Of a stretch of 64,000 bases of DNA, positions 1 to 7,154 are shown one piece after another. The DNA is from an uncultured Porticoccus sp. Its GTDB lineage: Bacteria; Pseudomonadota; Gammaproteobacteria; Pseudomonadales; Porticoccaceae. A program made the translations under genes and the position numbers. Below the pieces are notes generated by a model that worked only from the letters and a program-made list of their open reading frames with translations, ran no database searches and was not told the DNA's origin. The stretch is taken from the NCBI RefSeq assembly GCF_913061305.1, contig NZ_CAJXST010000002.1:62001-126000 (forward strand), in the 5' to 3' direction. How positions within the stretch are numbered: position 1 is the first letter of the stretch; every line of letters begins with the position of its first letter.

Positions 1-1223
1 CTGCCAATAATGTCCATGAATTGCCGGTTGCCCAGTGACTGATCGGCGCCGCGCTCCAGTGTTGTCCGGAAGACAAAGGCGCGGTAGCCGTAGTAGATCA
101 CCGCCAGTCTTTGGTCCGGCTGCCCCTGTGTGCCCGGTATCAGGCCGGTATGACCCTGAAGGCGGAACTGGGTGAGGGGCTCAGATTGTTTGAGCAGGGG
201 AATCCCCAGCGGTTGTTTGATGAACTGGTCCGGGCTGACTCTGGTGCGATTCATCGCCGTAACCGCGATTTTGGCATCGCCGGTGTCGTTGCGGGCGTTG
301 ACCAGTGGCGGCTGTTCGCTGAATTGCCAGTCTTTGGGGAAATACATCATAAAGGCAAATTCTTCGTTCAGATAGGCGTTCTCCGGCAGTTGCCGCGTTG
401 CAAAATTTTCACCCCAGACCATGCCATCAGTGGCAATACGAAAGGGCGTGACATTGTGTTCAACTTTCATGTCATTCGGCATCGATCCTGCGTTGCTGAC
501 CACTTCCCGCAGTCTCTGATCATTCCGTGGATGGGTGGCAAACAGGCCGTGGTAAGTCTGCGGTTCCCGGCCGGACTCCAGGGCACGTTTTTTTTCCAGC
601 CGTTCGTGATCTTTCAGCATGGTGATCACCTCAATCATGGCCTGGGGGTCATAACCCGACTTGTGCAGGTAGCGGCTGCCGACTTCGTCGGCTTCAAGCT
701 CCATATCCCGTCCGTAACCGCTGACCATGGATGCGCCCCAGAGTGCGCTGGCCTGACCCACTTCCATACTGCGGGTGAGAATGGCGAGTAGTCCCGCAAC
801 GAATTTTGAGCCGGTCTGGGCCCGCTTCTGGCGGGCGTGATGTCCGGCGGTGACGTGGCCGATTTCATGGGCCAGTACCGCTGCCAGCTGGGCTTCGGAG
901 TTGAGATAGCCAATCAGGCCGCGGTGGATATAAATATAGCCGTCCGGCAGGGCGAAGGCATTGATATCGGGGTTGTCGATGACCGTGAATGTGAATGAAT
1001 CTCCGGCCTGATCCGAATGGCGGACAATGCGTTGACCAACCTGGTCGACATAGTCAGCCAGTTTGCCCTCCACCAGTGGCATATTGGCGATGATTTCACG
1101 GTGCATTTCCTCGGGCTTTTCCGGGGGCTTGTCCGCAGCCATCGCAGCGCAACAGCAACTCAGCAGTGCTATCAACAGGAGGACCCTGTATTGCGATAAA
1201 CCCTGTGGCACGGCAAAGATCAC
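1..1223 (-). CDS. M48-family zinc metalloprotease, partial (C-terminus off the left edge)
   Basis: Exported M48 (BepA/LoiP-like) metallopeptidase. The reading frame stays open to the window edge, so the C-terminus is missing. Visible motifs are the zinc site HEIGH (in AVLAHEIGHVTAGHH) and the downstream ligand motif ELEADEVG, which marks M48 enzymes. The chosen start is a GTG at 1223 that overlaps the upstream stop (GTGA); it gives a hydrophobic signal sequence ending near CCCAAMAAD, so the protein should be periplasmic or membrane-tethered. About 250 residues after the zinc site form a C-terminal domain whose family I cannot name. It is the last visible gene of the operon running left from 14117. 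M48 proteases often act in outer-membrane protein quality control, so here it could process or survey the complex encoded upstream (inference). Family call is secure; substrate unknown. Confidence 0.9.
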   Translation of the reverse strand, partial: MIFAVPQGLSQYRVLLLIALLSCCCAAMAADKPPEKPEEMHREIIANMPLVEGKLADYVDQVGQRIVRHSDQAGDSFTFTVIDNPDINAFALPDGYIYIHRGLIGYLNSEAQLAAVLAHEIGHVTAGHHARQKRAQTGSKFVAGLLAILTRSMEVGQASALWGASMVSGYGRDMELEADEVGSRYLHKSGYDPQAMIEVITMLKDHERLEKKRALESGREPQTYHGLFATHPRNDQRLREVVSNAGSMPNDMKVEHNVTPFRIATDGMVWGENFATRQLPENAYLNEEFAFMMYFPKDWQFSEQPPLVNARNDTGDAKIAVTAMNRTRVSPDQFIKQPLGIPLLKQSEPLTQFRLQGHTGLIPGTQGQPDQRLAVIYYGYRAFVFRTTLERGADQSLGNRQFMDIIG

Positions 1224-1894
1224 GGGCTGCCGGGGCCCGCCGGGGCAAAAAAGCTCTGGAGTCGGGTGCCGATCCCTTCGCAGGCTTCACCCTGAACCCT
1301 GGCGATAAAGGGAATTGGTGCCCCCACCGCCAGCAAATACGACGACCCCTTGCTGTCTACCTGCACCCGCCCCTTTTCGCCCAGTTTGCCGATGTCCCAG
1401 ATAATCGCTTCATAATTGGCGGCCTTGTCCCAGGAGGAAAAACCAAAGCAGCCACCGCCCCCGGGGGCGACAGCGCAGCTGATGGCGCCACTTTTTTCTG
1501 TGGTCTCGATATTGCCGTCCACCCAGATCATGTAGCGAATACCCAGATCACGCACCCGCTTGCCGATCAGTGGATCCTCCAGCATGCCACCCATACGTTT
1601 TAGCCCGAGTGGTGCCATGCGCGGTTCAAACCAGGGGTAGAAACTGTCGAGAAACTGTTGCTCCGGCATGACTGACAACTGCCCCCGAGTGGCGAGTCTG
1701 GTGCCGATACAGTTGATGAAGTCCGGATCGGTTTCATAGGCGCCGCTGTGTCGTCGCCCGACCACCACTACTTTCTCGTCGCTATTCAACGGCAACAGGG
1801 TACTGGATGGACGAAATTCATCGACCCGGGTGGACGTGCCACAGGCACTGGTCGCGAGTATGGACAACAGGAGCCAGGGGAGCGCACCTCTCAC
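1220..1894 (-). CDS. Predicted exported protein or lipoprotein of unknown function
   Basis: About 224 residues. The GTG at 1894 overlaps the stop of the preceding gene (GTGA), the same coupling seen at its own 3' end; a longer ATG start at 1945 would overlap the neighbour by 55 nt and is less likely. The N-terminus is hydrophobic and ends at LATSAC, a poor lipobox but plausibly the lipidated Cys. The rest includes a Gly-rich stretch with two Cys (AVAPGGGGCFGF) and ends near QGEACEGIGTRL. No enzyme motif was seen. Its place between another lipoprotein and the M48 protease suggests an outer-membrane or periplasmic part of the same assembly. I do not recognise the family. Confidence 0.75.
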   Translation of the reverse strand: MRGALPWLLLSILATSACGTSTRVDEFRPSSTLLPLNSDEKVVVVGRRHSGAYETDPDFINCIGTRLATRGQLSVMPEQQFLDSFYPWFEPRMAPLGLKRMGGMLEDPLIGKRVRDLGIRYMIWVDGNIETTEKSGAISCAVAPGGGGCFGFSSWDKAANYEAIIWDIGKLGEKGRVQVDSKGSSYLLAVGAPIPFIARVQGEACEGIGTRLQSFFAPAGPGSP

Positions 1895-2571
1895 CGTTCT
1901 GTCCTCTGGCTCAATTTGGTGGGCGCTTGACGGTTGACCAGCCACTGGCGAATTTCCGGTATTTGCTGAAAGCCGGTCAACAGCCGTGCCCCCGCATCTC
2001 GCAGGGCCATCACGGTGGCCTGATTCAGTGCCTCTTCATCCGACTTGAGGAAGCGGCTCTGGGTTTTACCATAGGCGCTCATCATCCAGTCTGCGACAGG
2101 CTGGCCATTGCCGTCGTAGACTTTCAGGTTGTATTTCAGCCACACCTCGTAGACGTTCAACTGGGTCTCCATGGGTGTGGCCAGCTGTACTTCTGTGATT
2201 TCGGGTACGATCATCAAATCCAGGGTGTTCTGGCCGGTGGGGAGGGTTTGCAAGGTCGCGCTGCTCTGGAACAGATCGGTGAATACCCGGTTGAAGAGCT
2301 GTACCTGGGACTCCCCCAATGCCATGGTGACCGGTTGCCGGTTATCTTTCTCACTGGTAAAACGATAACTGCTGAAGCTGTCATCGAGAACCAGGCCCAC
2401 GCTGAGGGGCTGTTTGGCAACCAGTGCAGCGGGGTAATCACCATTGACCGTGACATTGGTGCTGCAGCCGATCAGCAGGGTGATTACCGCGACAATTGGC
2501 AGTAGACGCAAAGACGTCAGTAACCGCAAAGTCCGGCAATACGCATTAATTGACACTTGGGGTTTTGTCAT
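1891..2571 (-). CDS. Lipoprotein of unknown function
   Basis: 226 residues with a clear lipoprotein signal: a hydrophobic stretch ending LLIGC|STN, Cys near residue 36. The mature part alternates predicted strands and helices (LSVGLVLDDSFSSYRF, LDLMIVPEITEVQL, LKYNLKVYDGNGQPV) and has no recognisable catalytic motif. The pattern of a conserved beta-sheet core measuring parameters against TPTGQ-like loops recalls LpoB/YajI-type outer-membrane lipoproteins, but that is only a fold impression. It starts 3 nt after the stop of the vWA gene at 2575 and overlaps the next gene by 4 nt, so it is surely co-translated with them. Confidence 0.8.
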   Translation of the reverse strand: MTKPQVSINAYCRTLRLLTSLRLLPIVAVITLLIGCSTNVTVNGDYPAALVAKQPLSVGLVLDDSFSSYRFTSEKDNRQPVTMALGESQVQLFNRVFTDLFQSSATLQTLPTGQNTLDLMIVPEITEVQLATPMETQLNVYEVWLKYNLKVYDGNGQPVADWMMSAYGKTQSRFLKSDEEALNQATVMALRDAGARLLTGFQQIPEIRQWLVNRQAPTKLSQRTER

Positions 2572-2574
2572 AGA

Positions 2575-3582
2575 TCACTCAGGTTTGAGGCCGTTCAGCC
2601 CGACAAAAGTTCCTCCGTTACGATAGCTCAGGTCGCGCATCAGCGCAGCAAATCTTGACGCCGTCTGCAGATTGCCACCCTTGACCATGAAATGTACCGG
2701 GAAACCGATCGTATGGATACGAACCAGTTGCTGTCCACTGCGCCCCTCCCGATTGATTTTCTCGACACTGCTCAGGACCTCCGCTATGGACTGCCCGGTG
2801 AAATCGTCACCCAGCACATAGAGGCTGATCTTTCGGTCCGGCGCATAGAACCGGCGAATCGCATGCTGCACGCCCTCCACCGGGCTGGAGTTGCTGAAGG
2901 GTGTCCAGCTGGCCAGCCGGTCGATAATCGCCTTGCGCCGGGCCGGTGTATCGGGAATCCATTTGTCGCGATAGGTGGAGAACATGTAGCCCCCCATGTC
3001 GTTCATCACCTGGATGCCTTTTACCCTCGGATAGATATTGAGAATGTTGATCATTTCCTGGCGCAGTCGTGGCCAGGCAAAATTGAACATGCTGCCAGAG
3101 GTGTCGATGATGAAAACGATGTATTCGCTGTCCACCGGTATACCGCCAATCAATGATCGTTTATCGGGCGTCTGTCGGGCTTTTAAGCGTGCCATTTCCT
3201 CCGTAAGCACCTGCAGGGCCAGTGTCAGCTTATCCTGTTCGGTGGTATCCGATTGTGCAACGGCATCCCGCTGTCGGCGAACGCTGGCCAGCTCGGACTG
3301 CAGCCGGGCGATGCGTTGGCGAATGTCGGAGAGTTGTTCCTCCTTGGATAGCAGATCGCGATTCAAAATGCGGGCTTCTCCGCGTATTTCGAAGACCTGC
3401 TGCTGTAATTCGGCCACGCTGCCCTCCGCCGGTTGCACCGAGTCCTCAAAAGCCGTCGAGTCGACGGTTTTGGCGATCAGCAATAACAGCACGATCGCGC
3501 CGAACCCACAGCTGATAACATCCAGGAAGGAAATGCTGATCTCGGCTGTATTACTCCGCTCTTTGCGCCGGCGGATACTCAT
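2575..3582 (-). CDS. Membrane-anchored vWA-domain protein with ExbD-like N-terminus
   Basis: 335 residues. A short basic N-terminus leads into one membrane segment (about 18-38) that begins with the motif SFLDVISCGFGA; Asp21 sits at the entrance of the segment. A coiled-coil-prone region follows (about 52-130, rich in E/Q/R heptads), then a von Willebrand factor A domain (about 150-330) with a complete MIDAS DxSxS (DTSGSM). The vWA head should be periplasmic. The adjacent upstream gene encodes a second protein of the same architecture and overlaps it by 4 nt, so the two probably act as a pair. The N-terminal Asp-bearing segment resembles that of ExbD/TolR/MotB proton-channel subunits (inference), which fits the ExbB-like gene at 5991-6788. 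Confidence 0.88.
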   Translation of the reverse strand: MSIRRRKERSNTAEISISFLDVISCGFGAIVLLLLIAKTVDSTAFEDSVQPAEGSVAELQQQVFEIRGEARILNRDLLSKEEQLSDIRQRIARLQSELASVRRQRDAVAQSDTTEQDKLTLALQVLTEEMARLKARQTPDKRSLIGGIPVDSEYIVFIIDTSGSMFNFAWPRLRQEMINILNIYPRVKGIQVMNDMGGYMFSTYRDKWIPDTPARRKAIIDRLASWTPFSNSSPVEGVQHAIRRFYAPDRKISLYVLGDDFTGQSIAEVLSSVEKINREGRSGQQLVRIHTIGFPVHFMVKGGNLQTASRFAALMRDLSYRNGGTFVGLNGLKPE

Positions 3583-4643
3583 GGCCAGTCCCTCGAAGGG
3601 CTCATGAAAGAGCCCTGGCTGGACAGGGCCAGTTGCCAGAAACTGGCAGCCGCCATGGGGTCACCTTCCATCGGAAACAGCAGAATGTTGACCGGCAGGC
3701 GACGGGGCAACATCTGTGTGGCCTCGGCAAACAGCTTCAGGCGATCCCGCCCGGTGATGGTTTTGAACCCCGAGGGTTTTCTGCCCTGGGTGGGCAAGCC
3801 ATCGGTGATTAAAAACAGGTTGTCCGGTGGCGTATCGAAACTGTTAATGGTCAGAAACGCATTGATCAGGCTGCTGCCCCCGGCGGGCACCACCTGTGTC
3901 AGTTTTTTGATGGCACTATCGAGACCCTGGCGGTCGGCGGTATCTCGCCAGCGCCGGTCGTCGCCCGCAACCGCCTCGGCTGCGGTGTTGAATACATAGA
4001 TCTGGTAGCGGCTGTCCTGGGGTAATTGCGCTACCAGCCATTCGGTGGTGCGGATGGCCCGCTGCCATTTCTCGGAGTTTCGCTTGACGGAATCGCTCAT
4101 GTTGCGACGTCGGATCACGTTGACAATAGAGTCCGACAGCATGCTGGCTGACGCATCCACCAGGATCAGGATTTGCTTCCCGCCCAGTTTCAAACCGGTC
4201 AGATACTGCCGTTCACCATCACCGATAAATTGCCGCACATTGTCGGCATTCCCCTGCTCCTGAAGATTGGCAGTTTCCCGTTCCAGGGTTTCGACCTGCT
4301 TGCGCAGGATTTCGATTTGCTGTTCCGGGTCCGCCTGGGCGCTGAGTTCGCGGCGGGTTTTTTCGATATCGGCGACCACCCTCGCCGATAACCCCTGCGC
4401 TTCCACCAGTGATTCATCGACGCGTGCCAGGCTGTTGCGCAGCTCCACCAGCGCTTCCTCGCCGACCCGCAAATCCTCCTGGAGCAGATTCACCTCAGCA
4501 TTCAGCAGGGGATCAGCGGATTCCAGGGATGTTACGTCATGTTTGAGAATCAGGAAAAGCAGGGTAACCGCGCCAAAACCACAGGCCATGATATCGAGGA
4601 ACGACAGGCTGAAGGCACTTATCCTGTGTTTCGAGCGGCGCAA
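3579..4643 (-). CDS. Membrane-anchored vWA-domain protein, second copy
   Basis: 354 residues with the same plan as its downstream neighbour: basic N-terminus, a membrane segment (about 14-33) starting SFLDIMACGFGA with Asp17, a predicted coiled coil (about 45-120), then a vWA domain (about 150-345). The MIDAS reads DASAS, followed by GGSSL and an ITDGLP strand end, so metal binding is likely kept although the usual Thr is Ser. Sequence identity to the neighbour is concentrated in the membrane motif; the heads have diverged, as in a heterodimer. It starts 1 nt beyond the end of the actin-like gene. Such vWA proteins bind partners through a metal ion and often work with AAA+ ATPases; a MoxR ATPase lies separately at 17406. 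Confidence 0.88.
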   Translation of the reverse strand: MRRSKHRISAFSLSFLDIMACGFGAVTLLFLILKHDVTSLESADPLLNAEVNLLQEDLRVGEEALVELRNSLARVDESLVEAQGLSARVVADIEKTRRELSAQADPEQQIEILRKQVETLERETANLQEQGNADNVRQFIGDGERQYLTGLKLGGKQILILVDASASMLSDSIVNVIRRRNMSDSVKRNSEKWQRAIRTTEWLVAQLPQDSRYQIYVFNTAAEAVAGDDRRWRDTADRQGLDSAIKKLTQVVPAGGSSLINAFLTINSFDTPPDNLFLITDGLPTQGRKPSGFKTITGRDRLKLFAEATQMLPRRLPVNILLFPMEGDPMAAASFWQLALSSQGSFMSPSRDWP

Positions 4644-4644
4644 A

Positions 4645-5970
4645 TCAGGTCACCTCGATCAGGTCCAGCTGATCGCCATTTATCTGGAGACTGTTGCCGG
4701 CCCGCAGGTCCGCGGGGTCACCTTCGACCGTAACAGCAGAGCTTTCGGTCCTGAGCTGCACACTGTCCTGTTCGCGAACCAGGCAGCAGTCGCCCCCGGC
4801 GCCTTGTGTAAAACGCAATTGATCGCCATCCTGCGTAATCGCCAGACGATTGCCGATGGCATAGGCCCGGTGTCGATAAAGTAGGTGGGTCGCAGCGGCG
4901 GAGGCCTTTGACAGGGTTACGTCCGGCTGGGGCTCCGGCTCATACGTCTGTTCGGACGCCGCCGCTGTTGCTGTGCCGGTGGCAACCGGTTTGCAGGGAA
5001 GCCGGGTAATAAAGTGGAGGTTTTCAGGGTCTCCGGTGATGACCTCCAGGTGATGTCGGCAACCGGTAATGGCGGCGTTCTCGTCCAGCGTGGCAAACGG
5101 GGCGAGCTGCTCCCGAATGCCCGGCAATTGCGCGGCACGATGACTGAGTAGCAGGGTCTCACCATTGGTTTTCAGGTCCGACAGTTTGCTCTGCAGCAAT
5201 TGGAATCTCGATGCGCTGCTGGCCAGCAGCTCGGTGCGAGTGAGCACCAGTCGGTAGTGCCCCTGTGGGCTGTCCAGTTCGGCGGTGATTTCCGCCTGAC
5301 CCTGCAGTGCCGACAACCAGACCGGCAAGCGATTGTACAGCTGTTGCTCTCCCGCTGCGGTGTGCAGGGGATCATAGCGGTACTGCCGGATAAACTGGTT
5401 GGCAATCTGCTGTGCCCAGAGGTCATGGAAAGCTTTCAGGCCAACGTTGCTGATGATTTCCACGCCGGTGCGCTCAATCTGCTGCGTCACCTCAAGCCGG
5501 GTAATCACGGTCTGGTGGAGCTGAATATCCAGATGGACCAGGGTCCCGGTTGCATCAGAGCGACTGGCGGCGGCCACGGCGGCATCCACCAGCCCGGTTG
5601 CCTCAAATGGCGAGGCCTTCACCAGGCCCAGCAGAATGGACAACTGGCCCCGGTCAAAACTGCCGGGAACGGCAAAGACCACCTGCTCCGGGTGACCGCT
5701 GTCGCGGTGCAGTGCCAGGAGTTGCGCGTAGGCCATATCGGCATAGTGGCGTGCGTGTTTGCTGGTGACGGGCAGGGGGGACAGGTTGAGTTGCCACCAG
5801 TACTGGTTGAAGCTCTGTTGCGGTTCCAGGTAGGCGCGCTGCAGGGCGGACTCACCGGTGGTAATACCCTCGGGGGTGAGCAGTGCATAGCCGGGACTGA
5901 CGGTCAAATCCCCCCGATCGTTTACGCAGCAAATACCTGCGTCATTCAATTCGATGATGGCAACACTCAT
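4645..5970 (-). CDS. Actin/Hsp70-fold ATPase-like protein
   Basis: 441 residues, starting directly with a phosphate-1-like strand (VAIIELNDAGICCVND), which is typical of Hsp70/actin/PilM-fold proteins. A second phosphate-binding-like strand-turn is seen at LVHLDIQLHQTVITRL (about 160-175), and the intervening VVFAVPGSFDRGQ recalls the Hsp70 'TVPAxF' segment. The key Gly/Thr residues of phosphate 1 are partly replaced (NDAG), so nucleotide hydrolysis is uncertain. After about residue 330 a low-complexity linker (TATAAASEQ) leads to a beta-rich C-terminal domain. There is no signal peptide, so it is cytoplasmic. It lies between the channel gene and the vWA pair, much as actin-like PilM lies with envelope components in type IV pilus operons. 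Family call by motif only. Confidence 0.7.
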   Translation of the reverse strand: MSVAIIELNDAGICCVNDRGDLTVSPGYALLTPEGITTGESALQRAYLEPQQSFNQYWWQLNLSPLPVTSKHARHYADMAYAQLLALHRDSGHPEQVVFAVPGSFDRGQLSILLGLVKASPFEATGLVDAAVAAASRSDATGTLVHLDIQLHQTVITRLEVTQQIERTGVEIISNVGLKAFHDLWAQQIANQFIRQYRYDPLHTAAGEQQLYNRLPVWLSALQGQAEITAELDSPQGHYRLVLTRTELLASSASRFQLLQSKLSDLKTNGETLLLSHRAAQLPGIREQLAPFATLDENAAITGCRHHLEVITGDPENLHFITRLPCKPVATGTATAAASEQTYEPEPQPDVTLSKASAAATHLLYRHRAYAIGNRLAITQDGDQLRFTQGAGGDCCLVREQDSVQLRTESSAVTVEGDPADLRAGNSLQINGDQLDLIEVT

Positions 5971-5990
5971 GATGTGGTCTGTCCCGCTGT

Positions 5991-6788
5991 TCAGTCGGTT
6001 TTCAGGTGGCGCAGCAAATTGCTGTCACAGTAGCTGTGGGTGTCCAGCACCAGGCGCTCCTGGAGCAGCTGCAGTTGATGCAGCATGAACATCACTACAA
6101 TGCTGATCACCAGTGCAATAAATGTGGAATTGAACGCTACCCCCAGACTGGCTGTGACACCGGCAATATCGCCTTCCACCGCCTTGTGTGCCTGGCTTAG
6201 GGCCTCGCCGATACCGCGAACCGTGCCGATAAAACCGATGGATGGAATCGCCCAGGCGATATAGCGCACCATGGATAATTCCGAGTCGAGCCGGTCGGAT
6301 TCGGTATCCAGTACGTCGCCCACGGCGCTGGAAACGTCCTGGATATTGCGCGTGGAACCGAAGCGCTGCAGTGCCGCCAGCAGCGTCCGGGGGACCAGAT
6401 AGCCCTGCTGTGCCTCGGGCAGGGCCTGAACGGGACGGGACATTTGTCGCGCATCCTCCGGCAGCACACGACTGCCCTCGCTGACACCGAGCAACTGCAG
6501 GGACAGCAGCTTCCGCTCATTGAGGGTGCGGCGGGCTTTGTAACCCATGATGGCAAAGGCCCACAGCATCAGAATAAAGCAGGCTTCCTGTTCGTAATCC
6601 TTCACCACAATGTAAAAAGAGCGCTCTGCCACATAGGCTTCGCCCGCGGCTTCCCGGGCCAACTGCTCCTGTAAAATGGCATTGGCGTTGGGGCGAATCA
6701 GTGTCACGTAGAAACTGTGCACCAGAATCAGGGCCAGAATCAGGGCGAACAGCTGGTAGAGAAACTCCGAGGAGGTGTTATTCCGCAT
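5991..6788 (-). CDS. MotA/TolQ/ExbB-type proton-channel family protein
   Basis: 265 residues in the inner membrane. Hydrophobic segments lie at about 13-34, 70-86, 176-195 and 216-238. The last two form the family signature: AIPSIGFIGTVRGIGEAL followed by a cytoplasmic loop and LGVAFNSTFIALVISI, matching the GLLGTVxG and ALxTT regions of ExbB/TolQ/MotA. Start is an ATG preceded by GGAG. These proteins form pentameric channels around a pair of ExbD/TolR/MotB-type single-span partners and turn proton or sodium flow into motion. No classical ExbD/MotB is encoded nearby; the two vWA proteins with Asp-bearing N-terminal spans are the best candidates for that role. Confidence 0.88.
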   Translation of the reverse strand: MRNNTSSEFLYQLFALILALILVHSFYVTLIRPNANAILQEQLAREAAGEAYVAERSFYIVVKDYEQEACFILMLWAFAIMGYKARRTLNERKLLSLQLLGVSEGSRVLPEDARQMSRPVQALPEAQQGYLVPRTLLAALQRFGSTRNIQDVSSAVGDVLDTESDRLDSELSMVRYIAWAIPSIGFIGTVRGIGEALSQAHKAVEGDIAGVTASLGVAFNSTFIALVISIVVMFMLHQLQLLQERLVLDTHSYCDSNLLRHLKTD

Positions 6789-6860
6789 AGGTGGCTACTC
6801 CGCAAATATCCGGGCCGGGTTGATGATAACTGGCAGGGTTGTAATGGCTGTGTGAGGGTG

Positions 6861-7148
6861 TCATATATCCACCGGAAAAGGGATGGCAATATCCTCGGAA
6901 ATTTCTTCCGTCGGCGAAAAATCGGGGGTTGACCGCTTCGACGTGCTTGGCGGAGCCGGTTTGGCCGGTGGCGGGCTGGCGGTATCGCGGTCTGATTGCT
7001 TACCGGACGCATCTGTCGCCTGTGCCTGTTTTGCGCCTGGCTCTTTGCCTGACTCTGGCTCTGGTTCATTGGCATTGGCGATCAGGCAGGCCGGGAGCCC
7101 TCCTATCAGCAGCGCCGCGAGGCAGGTCTTGAGAGTCTTTAGCACCAC
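6861..7148 (-). CDS. Small Pro-rich exported protein
   Basis: About 95 residues starting with GTG (a second GTG follows at once). The signal sequence ends LIGGLPAC|LIANA, so it may be lipidated, although Pro at -2 is unusual. The mature part is hydrophilic and disordered: acidic Glu/Pro stretch, then PPPAKPAPPSTSK, then a conserved-looking tail DFSPTEEISEDIAIPF. Spacing to the upstream gene is 6 nt. It may be a flexible linker or adaptor crossing the periplasm. No family recognised. Confidence 0.7.
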   Translation of the reverse strand: MVLKTLKTCLAALLIGGLPACLIANANEPEPESGKEPGAKQAQATDASGKQSDRDTASPPPAKPAPPSTSKRSTPDFSPTEEISEDIAIPFPVDI

Positions 7149-7154
7149 AGGTTA

